Below are positions 1-4,627 of a DNA stretch of 6,119 nucleotides, piece by piece. This DNA comes from Candidatus Woesearchaeota archaeon (GTDB lineage Archaea > Nanobdellota > Nanobdellia > Woesearchaeales > DSVV01): assembly GCA_016205905.1 (NCBI GenBank), contig JACQSP010000147.1, positions 1 to 6,119 on the forward strand, written 5' to 3'. Numbering within the stretch: the first letter of the stretch is position 1; every line of letters starts with the position of its first letter. The notes beneath the pieces were generated by a model. That model was given only the letters and a program-made list of their open reading frames with translations. It was not told the DNA's origin and searched no databases. Both the position numbers and the translations under genes were made by a program.

Positions 1-16
1 AATTAGTAATAATAAA

Positions 17-22
17 AGGTGA
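17..22 (+). promoter_or_regulatory. Shine-Dalgarno site of the GAPDH gene
   Basis: AGGTGA lies 6 bases before the ATG at 29 and matches the core that pairs with the 3' end of archaeal 16S rRNA. Its sequence and spacing are nearly the same as at the PGK gene, which supports both starts. A leader must therefore exist, but its promoter lies before the window. Confidence 0.8.
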
Positions 23-28
23 TATATT

Positions 29-1030
29 ATGGCTATAAAAGTTGCAATAAATGGTTTTGGAAGAATAGGAAGAATGGTTTTTAGGGCTGGTTACAGCGAT
101 AAGTCAATAGAGTTTGTTGGTATAAATGATTTAACTGACACAAAAACTTTGGCGCATTTACTAAAATATGATTCTGTGCACGGCAAGTTTCTTGGAAAAG
201 TTGAGTTTACACCTGATTCTTTGGTTGTTGACGGCAAAAAGATTAAGGTTTTTGCGGAAAAAGACCCGGAAAAACTGCCATGGACAAAATTAAATGCAGA
301 AGTTGTTGTTGAAAGCACAGGTTATTTCACAGAATACGACGCTGCTTATAAGCATATTAAGGCTGGCGCTAAAAAGGTTCTTCTAAGCGCCCCTGGCAAA
401 GGTGACAAGCCAATCAAAACAATTGTTCACGGCATTAATGATGAGACCATAAATAAAAATGATGTGATTATTTCTAATGCCTCATGCACAACAAACTGTA
501 TTGCCCCTGTTCTAAAAGTTCTTTGTAAGAAATTTGGCATCAAGAGAGGATTCATGAATACAATCCATGCTTATACAGCTGACCAGAATTTAGTCGATGG
601 ACCGCATAAGGATTTGAGAAGAGCAAGGCATGCTGCCTATAATATTGTTCCGACATCAACAGGCGCTGCAAAGGCAATTGGTGAAGTCATACCAGAACTG
701 AAAGGTAAAATGGATGGTATTGCCATAAGGGTTCCTGTTCCTGACGGAAGCTGCACTGATTTAACTCTTGAATTGGAAAAGACAGCAACTAAAGATGATG
801 TTAATAAAGCAATGAAAGAAGCTGCATCTAAAGAGCTGAAAGGTATTCTTGAATACACAGAGGAACCTATTGTCAGCCAAGATATTGTTGGCAATTCGCA
901 TTCAAGCATTTTTGATGCGTCATTAACTAATGTTATTAGCGGAAATCTTGTAAAAGTGATTGCATGGTATGATAATGAATGGGGATACAGCATGAGAATG
1001 ATAGATATGATTAAGAGATGGTGCAAATAA
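29..1030 (+). CDS. gap: Type I (phosphorylating) glyceraldehyde-3-phosphate dehydrogenase
   Basis: This 333-residue cytoplasmic enzyme converts glyceraldehyde 3-phosphate, phosphate and NAD(P)+ to 1,3-bisphosphoglycerate, the substrate of the PGK encoded next. The Rossmann motif NGFGRIGR is at residues 8-15. The catalytic motif SCTTNC is at 152-157, with nucleophile Cys153, and His180 lies in TIHAYT. The S-loop motif DLRRAR is at 195-200, and the C-terminal YDNEWGYS is at 314-321. Length is normal for the family and no key residue is missing. Asp34 after the second strand and a Pro in the S-loop (GPHKDL) fit NAD+ use, though cofactor preference is inferred. The enzyme is the bacterial/eukaryotic-type class I form, not the type II form of most archaea, so ancient transfer is likely. 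The start is fixed by an SD site. The stop is TAA, and the next gene begins 193 bases downstream. Confidence 0.97.
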   Translation: MAIKVAINGFGRIGRMVFRAGYSDKSIEFVGINDLTDTKTLAHLLKYDSVHGKFLGKVEFTPDSLVVDGKKIKVFAEKDPEKLPWTKLNAEVVVESTGYFTEYDAAYKHIKAGAKKVLLSAPGKGDKPIKTIVHGINDETINKNDVIISNASCTTNCIAPVLKVLCKKFGIKRGFMNTIHAYTADQNLVDGPHKDLRRARHAAYNIVPTSTGAAKAIGEVIPELKGKMDGIAIRVPVPDGSCTDLTLELEKTATKDDVNKAMKEAASKELKGILEYTEEPIVSQDIVGNSHSSIFDASLTNVISGNLVKVIAWYDNEWGYSMRMIDMIKRWCK

Positions 1031-1040
1031 CATAAATGGT

Positions 1041-1200
1041 TTGTAAGGATTGTAGCTTGTAGGGCTTGTAAAGAAATTGCTTGAAAGTAAGAGGTTTGAG
1101 GTAAGAGGTAACGACTACGATGTTATCATCGTACCTCTTACCTCATACCTTCTACCTCTTACCTGTTTTGCAAGCCTTACTAGCCCGACGAGCCTTACAA
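1041..1200. repeat. Nested palindromic element 1 (period-9 outer arms, period-7 inner arms)
   Basis: This large imperfect inverted repeat fills most of the gap-pgk spacer. The outer arms (1041-1073 and 1166-1200) are built from units close to CTTGTAAGG. The inner arms (1087-1121 and 1128-1162) each hold five 7-base units close to GTAAGAG. Compared with the reverse complement of the right arm, the inner left arm matches at 27 of 35 positions by eye. The tip is TACGATG-TTAT-CATCGTA (1116-1133), a perfect 7-bp stem. I see no reading frame or transposase. In RNA the element would form a long hairpin ending 13 bases before the pgk SD site. It could be a non-autonomous mobile repeat, an RNA processing site or a product of slippage; the sequence does not decide. 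Confidence 0.85.
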
Positions 1201-1212
1201 ACTTTAACTAAA

Positions 1213-1217
1213 AGGTG
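1213..1217 (+). promoter_or_regulatory. Shine-Dalgarno site that sets the PGK start
   Basis: AGGTG ends 6 bases before the ATG at 1224, the same geometry as at gap. A GTG at 1215 opens the same frame three codons earlier, but it lies inside this SD site and has none of its own. The ATG is therefore the better start. Confidence 0.8.
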
Positions 1218-1223
1218 TTTTCC

Positions 1224-2459
1224 ATGATAAAAACAATCAAAGATTTTAATTTCAAACTCAAAAAAGTTTTGATAAGGGTTGATTATAATGTGCCAATGAA
1301 GGACGACGGCAACATAACTGATGATTTTAGGATAAGGGAAACACTGCCGACAATAAATTATATTCTCAAGCAAATGCCTTCACAGGTTATTCTTATGACT
1401 CACATTGGAAGGCCTGAAGGCAAAGATCCATTAAAAGAGCCAGCTTTGAGAACAAATAAGGTTGGCGAAAGGCTTGGGCAACTGCTTAATATGCCTGTTA
1501 AAAAGGTAGATGGTTGGCAGGCAGATTCTAACAAATCTAATTTATCCAATTCTAAAGCATTTACTTCTAAAACATTCAATTCTAAAGACTGCATAATTAT
1601 GCTGGAAAATTTAAGATTTAATCCTTGTGAGCAGGCAAAAGATGTTAAATTAAAAGATGAATTTGGAAAACAATTGGCCAGTCTTGCAGATATTTATGTG
1701 AATGATGCGTTTTCTAATTCTCACCGTGATGATGCTTCAATGACGTCTGTGCCGAAATTTGTAAAAGAAAAATGTATAGGGTTTCTTATTAAGAAAGAGC
1801 TTGACATGATAAAACTGACTATAGAAGATCCTGTAAAGCCATTCATATCAATAATTGGTGGTGTGAAAGCAGACAAGCTTAACGCTGTCCAAAATCTGCT
1901 TAAGACTGCTGACAAAATCCTAATTGGCGGGGCTCTTGCATTTCTGTTCCTTAAAGTCAATGGTTATTCTGTCGGGAAAACATCTATTGACACAAAAGGA
2001 TTGACACCTGAAACAGAGGCAAAAATAAAACAATACCTGAAAAATCCTAAAATTGTTCTGCCAATTGATGCAGTTGTTGCCCTTAGTACTGATATCAAAG
2101 ATTCCAAACAAACAAAGATTGTTGATGTTGATAAGATTCCAGATGACATGATAGCGCTGGATATTGGCCCAGCCTCAATTGAAAGATTTAGCTTAATAAT
2201 CAAACAGGCAAAAACAATAGTATGGAACGGGCCCATTGGCTATTTTGAGAACCCTGCTTTTGCAAATGGCACAAAACAAATCGCAAAAATAATTTCTGAA
2301 ACAAAAGCAAAAAGCATTGTTGGCGGGGGAGACAGCGCAGCAGCAGTAACACAATTTGGCTATGACAAGAAAATGACGCATGTAAGTTCTGGCGGCGGAG
2401 CATCATTAGAATTGATTGAAGGCAAAGAATTGGTTGCATTGAAGGCGCTGGAAAGATAG
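1224..2459 (+). CDS. pgk: Phosphoglycerate kinase
   Basis: This 411-residue cytoplasmic enzyme transfers the acyl phosphate of 1,3-bisphosphoglycerate to ADP, giving ATP and 3-phosphoglycerate, and is reversible in gluconeogenesis. Family motifs from the ATG are RVDYNVP (18-24), DDFRIRE (33-39), THIGRP (59-64), ENLRF (128-132), NDAFSNSHRDDAS (160-172), IGGVKADKL (211-219), WNGPIGYFE (334-342), GGGDSAAA (367-374) and HVSSGGGASLELIEGK (386-401). The basic substrate patch of the N-domain and the nucleotide-binding loops of the C-domain are both present, and the length is typical. Residues 102-122 are a Ser/Asn/Lys-rich low-complexity stretch encoded by a 15-base tandem repeat, where relatives normally have an ordinary helix-loop. 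It follows gap on the same strand, so co-transcription is likely. The stop is TAG. Confidence 0.97.
   Translation: MIKTIKDFNFKLKKVLIRVDYNVPMKDDGNITDDFRIRETLPTINYILKQMPSQVILMTHIGRPEGKDPLKEPALRTNKVGERLGQLLNMPVKKVDGWQADSNKSNLSNSKAFTSKTFNSKDCIIMLENLRFNPCEQAKDVKLKDEFGKQLASLADIYVNDAFSNSHRDDASMTSVPKFVKEKCIGFLIKKELDMIKLTIEDPVKPFISIIGGVKADKLNAVQNLLKTADKILIGGALAFLFLKVNGYSVGKTSIDTKGLTPETEAKIKQYLKNPKIVLPIDAVVALSTDIKDSKQTKIVDVDKIPDDMIALDIGPASIERFSLIIKQAKTIVWNGPIGYFENPAFANGTKQIAKIISETKAKSIVGGGDSAAAVTQFGYDKKMTHVSSGGGASLELIEGKELVALKALER
1536..1589 (+). repeat. 15-base tandem repeat inside pgk
   Basis: Three 15-base units begin with TCT at 1536, 1551 and 1566, and a partial fourth begins at 1581. They encode SNLSN, SKAFT, SKTFN and SKD. 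The 11-mer CAATTCTAAAG occurs at 1547-1557 and again exactly 30 bases later at 1577-1587. The period is five codons, so the frame is kept. The repeat lies between the substrate-domain strands before ENLRF and probably forms a surface loop. Confidence 0.75.
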
Positions 2460-2475
2460 ATTCAGTTTGCTGAAT
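2460..2475 (+). terminator. Small hairpin just after the pgk stop
   Basis: ATTCAG-TTTG-CTGAAT is a perfect 6-bp stem that begins one base after the pgk stop. A short T run (2484-2487) follows eight bases later. It could help end the pgk transcript or protect its 3' end. The stem is AT-rich and the T run is weak, so this is tentative. Confidence 0.3.
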
Positions 2476-2516
2476 AAGTATAAGTTTTCCAATTTAAACA
2501 ATTATATTCCGCTCTC

Positions 2517-2673
2517 AATCAGTTTGTGGGACGCAGTCCACGGTCACATGAAACTGTTTGAAAGCTTGAAAGTCTGAAAGCTCGAATGTACGCTATATAG
2601 GCGGCACTTTCAAGCTGTCAAGCTTTCTAACTTTCAAACATTTTTCGTAAGACGTGTGGCTGCGCCCAGGAAC
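2517..2673. repeat. Nested palindromic element 2 (module A outer arms, period-8 inner arms)
   Basis: The inner arms at 2555-2588 and 2607-2640 are each 34 bases, made of 8-base units close to CTTGAAAG. They match at 27 of 34 positions after reverse complementing, with a perfect outer 10 bp (TGTTTGAAAG/CTTTCAAACA). The loop is 2589-2606. The outer arms, about 2522-2554 and 2641-2673, pair imperfectly around TGGGACGCAG on the left and CTGCGCCCA on the right. The first 28 bases (2517-2544) recur exactly at 6045-6072. The element sits between the convergent ends of pgk and the channel gene. It has no coding potential that I can support. Confidence 0.85.
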
Positions 2674-2696
2674 GAAACAAACAACAAACAAAAAAA
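2674..2696 (-). terminator. T-rich terminator of the MscS-family gene
   Basis: Read on the minus strand, the transcript leaves the stop at 2738 and meets TTTTTTT (2696-2690), then further T-rich triplets broken by G. Oligo-T tracts without a required hairpin are the usual archaeal termination signal. The palindromic element begins directly after it. Confidence 0.55.
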
Positions 2697-2737
2697 GAAT
2701 TACCACAAATCATTTGATAACTCAACAATTCTTATTC

Positions 2738-3823
2738 CTATCTCTTTTTAAGCAATTCAATCGTCTGCGTTGGGAATGCAAAATTAAACTTTTCCTTGTT
2801 AAGCCTTGTTAAGATTTCATTGTTTATCTCATTCTTTGTCTTGAAGACAATTTCTGCATTTCCTTTATAATCAATAAAATAAATAACCTTAATATTCAAT
2901 GAAAAATTACCAAAATCATCGAAAAATACAATTATTTCTTTTTTGACAGTATGATTGTGCTTTGCAATAATTTCTTTAATTATTTCAATTGCCCGCTGTA
3001 TTTTTTGCGGCGGTGTGTTATACGTTAATCCGATTGTAAACGCTATTTTTCGCGCAGGCTCTCTCGTTATATTTTCTATAATCTGTTCAGAAAACTTTGA
3101 GTTTGGTATTATAACATGTGTACCATCTAATGTTTTTATAGTTGTTGTTCTTATTTCTATTGTCTGAACATGCCCGTCATGGCCGTCTACTTTTATTCTA
3201 TCACCTATCTTGAATGGCTGAGAGGTAAATACTGCTACTCCGCCAAACAGATTTGCCAGAATATCCTTTGCAGCCAAAGCAAATGCCAAACCGCCCAAGC
3301 CAAGACCTGCAAGGATTGAATTAATATTATACCCTAATTTATTCAGAATCATCAGCCCAGCGATGATAATTACTATTATTTTTGAAAGTGTTCTTAATAT
3401 CGGAACCAATTGGTCGTCTAAATCACTCTTGGTTTTCGCTGTGTAAGGAACAAAGTAGTTCTCAATAATAGAATCAAGAAACCTTATAACCAGCCATGAC
3501 ATGCCTATTATAACTAAAATATCTGTCAATCCGCTGAAAAACTTAATTACTTTTTCTGACAGATTTAATAAACTGTATCCTATATAAAATCCAAGCAAAG
3601 ATATAAAGAATATAATCGGCGGGCTTACAGCGTCAATAATAAGATCATCTAATTTGGTTTTTGTTTTTCTTGTAAAAGAAAGGATTATTGTCTTAATTAT
3701 GTAATTCAAAATCTTGCCTATAATATAAGTAAAGACAATCGTGCCTACAAATAATAAATACTGCCATATACTATTGCCTAAAATGCTGTAATCCAATATT
3801 TCTGAAATTAGTTCCATTACCAT
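2738..3823 (-). CDS. Small-conductance mechanosensitive channel, MscS family (MscMJ-like)
   Basis: This integral membrane channel opens under membrane tension and releases solutes during osmotic downshock. From ATG 3823 it has 361 residues. Hydrophobic segments lie at about 22-49, 67-87, 98-117, 145-162 and 167-199, which fits the five-helix plan of archaeal MscMJ-type channels better than the three helices of E. coli MscS. The last is the Gly/Ala-rich pore helix (LAGLGLGGLAFALAAKDILA, 171-190). The beta domain follows, with FKIGDRIKV at 204-212 and TLDGTHVIIPNSKF at 231-244. The C-terminal alpha/beta part ends with the family-like FAFPTQTIEL. The stop is TAG. A TTG at 3847 and an ATG at 3817 are alternative starts; ATG 3823 is preferred because a TATA box is placed for a leaderless transcript there and no SD site is seen. 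Confidence 0.93.
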   Translation of the reverse strand: MVMELISEILDYSILGNSIWQYLLFVGTIVFTYIIGKILNYIIKTIILSFTRKTKTKLDDLIIDAVSPPIIFFISLLGFYIGYSLLNLSEKVIKFFSGLTDILVIIGMSWLVIRFLDSIIENYFVPYTAKTKSDLDDQLVPILRTLSKIIVIIIAGLMILNKLGYNINSILAGLGLGGLAFALAAKDILANLFGGVAVFTSQPFKIGDRIKVDGHDGHVQTIEIRTTTIKTLDGTHVIIPNSKFSEQIIENITREPARKIAFTIGLTYNTPPQKIQRAIEIIKEIIAKHNHTVKKEIIVFFDDFGNFSLNIKVIYFIDYKGNAEIVFKTKNEINNEILTRLNKEKFNFAFPTQTIELLKKR

Positions 3824-3845
3824 ACTTAATTGAGGAAAAAGCAGC

Positions 3846-3853
3846 AATATAAA
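3846..3853 (-). promoter_or_regulatory. TATA box of the MscS-family gene
   Basis: TTTATATT on the minus strand occupies -30 to -23 relative to the A of ATG 3823. This is the standard archaeal distance when transcription starts on the start codon. It implies a leaderless mRNA and fits the lack of an SD site. Confidence 0.65.
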
Positions 3854-3906
3854 AAGCTTATGGAATGGTTGAGAGATGAGACAACATAAACTAAAGAACC
3901 AATAAA

Positions 3907-3914
3907 CATTTATA
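3907..3914 (+). promoter_or_regulatory. TATA box of the orphan gene at 3937
   Basis: CATTTATA ends 22 bases before the ATG at 3937, so it covers -30 to -23 if transcription starts at the ATG. No SD site precedes that ATG. With the opposing box at 3846-3853 it makes a compact divergent promoter region, which could allow shared regulation. I see no clear operator. Confidence 0.6.
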
Positions 3915-3936
3915 CTCCTTTGTTTAGATTGTCACT

Positions 3937-4314
3937 ATGACTACCGAACCATATAAAATTCAGGCAACAATTATTCCAACAAATGAAACTGGCGGAAATT
4001 TAGCAAAATTTATTGTTTCTTGTTTAGCATTTGGTGTTAGTGGAAGAGCAGATGACGAATATAGTTGTGTCGGATATTATTTAAGACTACAAGATTCTTG
4101 GTGTAGAGAGGTTATAGCTGCAGGTGGGAGTATTGCAGACTATTTTGAAAAAGAACTCTCTTCAAGATATCATTCTATCAAAGAGTTAGAAAAGGAAGTT
4201 TCTGGTGGGGATAGAGAAGTAAACTTAACCAAACTTTGTGAGGTTCATCTTCCTCAAGAGCAACATTCTTATCTGCCTGGAAACACAATTGTAGAATTCT
4301 ATAAAATAATTTAA
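3937..4314 (+). CDS. Hypothetical protein, 125 residues, unrecognised
   Basis: I do not recognise a family. The protein is soluble-looking: residues 21-36 are moderately hydrophobic but too short and mixed for a confident membrane helix, and no signal peptide is apparent. It has four cysteines (29, 44, 56 and 101), without CxxC spacing. A probable helix at about 66-88 (IADYFEKELSSRYHSIKELE) is rich in charged residues. The N-terminus alternates polar and hydrophobic residues (YKIQATIIP), like a beta strand, as does the C-terminus (NTIVEFYKII), so an alpha/beta fold is plausible. ATG 3937 is chosen because a correctly spaced TATA box predicts a leaderless message. It is divergent from the channel gene and ends with TAA. 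Codon use looks like that of its neighbours. Being real is likely; the function is unknown. Confidence 0.75.
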   Translation: MTTEPYKIQATIIPTNETGGNLAKFIVSCLAFGVSGRADDEYSCVGYYLRLQDSWCREVIAAGGSIADYFEKELSSRYHSIKELEKEVSGGDREVNLTKLCEVHLPQEQHSYLPGNTIVEFYKII

Positions 4315-4377
4315 ACAATTATTTTCGTCACCAACTGACAATTAATTTCTCATTTTCTCGTCTACATCACAACAAAT

Positions 4378-4385
4378 TTTATAAA
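4378..4385 (+). promoter_or_regulatory. Possible TATA box upstream of the small ORF and coiled-coil gene
   Basis: TTTATAAA is a good archaeal TATA match in the 4315-4627 gap. Standard spacing puts the transcription start near 4408, seven bases inside the small ORF that opens at 4401. It would therefore suit a leader for the coiled-coil gene at 4628 better than a leaderless small ORF. Confidence 0.4.
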
Positions 4386-4400
4386 CTATAATTATTCTTA

Positions 4401-4610
4401 ATGATAGCAATCAGTAAAAGAATTTACAGAATAATTAATAGAGTAGTTAATGGAATAATTAATAGAATGTTACGCGGGAAAAAATGAAGTGATGAGGAAA
4501 AAAAGAAAGTGGTTTGGGAAAAAAGTAAAATGAACCTACTTGAACCATTAAGTGCTTTGGTAAAAAAGGTAAAAAAATATTTAGTAAAAAAATTTAAATC
4601 AACGCAGTGA
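4401..4610 (+). pseudogene. Candidate small cationic ORF with one in-frame TGA
   Basis: The frame opening at ATG 4401 runs 28 codons to TGA 4485-4487, then stays open to TGA 4608-4610. The first part encodes a Lys/Arg-rich peptide in which pairs of hydrophobic residues recur every four positions (RIIN, RVVN, GIIN, RMLR), as in an amphipathic helix. The second part begins SDEEKKKVVWEKSK and ends with another Lys-rich amphipathic stretch (LVKKVKKYLVKKFK). It also contains a GTG (4509) and an ATG (4530) that could start a separate short peptide. The possibilities are a gene broken by a nonsense change, two tandem small peptides, stop readthrough, or a chance frame in A-rich leader DNA. No SD site precedes 4401, and the nearby TATA box is badly spaced. 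The frame ends 17 bases before the coiled-coil gene. Confidence 0.3.
4429..4464 (+). repeat. 12-base tandem repeat, three units
   Basis: Units start at 4429, 4441 and 4453. The first and third are identical (GAATAATTAATA) and the middle one is GAGTAGTTAATG. A partial unit follows. The period is four codons and underlies the four-residue periodicity of the peptide read from 4401. Confidence 0.6.
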
Positions 4611-4616
4611 AAAAGT

Positions 4617-4622
4617 GAGGTG
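4617..4622 (+). promoter_or_regulatory. Shine-Dalgarno site of the coiled-coil gene
   Basis: GAGGTG, within GTGAGGTG (4615-4622), lies 5 bases before ATG 4628. It is the strongest SD match in the window. An AT-rich box at about 4576-4583 (AATATTTA) could serve as a promoter starting near 4606, if the gene is not read from farther upstream. Confidence 0.75.
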
Positions 4623-4627
4623 TAATA

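Noticed and set aside
637..1026. 129-codon open frame on the minus strand within gap
   Set aside because: It is a shadow of the conserved GAPDH gene, with no SD site or family motif of its own.
1087..1162. CRISPR-like array
   Set aside because: The units are 7 bases long without spacers and are inverted across a centre, so this is a hairpin, not a CRISPR.
1215..1223. GTG at 1215 as the start of PGK
   Set aside because: It lies within the SD sequence itself; ATG 1224 has the same SD spacing as gap and gives a normal family N-terminus.
3824..3847. TTG at 3847 as the start of the channel gene
   Set aside because: No SD site precedes it, and the TATA box would overlap the start. ATG 3823 fits a leaderless transcript exactly.
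4489..4495. GTGATGA resembling the C box of a C/D guide RNA
   Set aside because: No D box (CTGA) follows at a suitable distance and there is no terminal stem.
4492..4533. 13-codon Lys/Arg-rich frame between the two halves of the small ORF, with an ATGA overlap
   Set aside because: It is too short and made of A-rich codons; it is easily expected by chance in this stretch.
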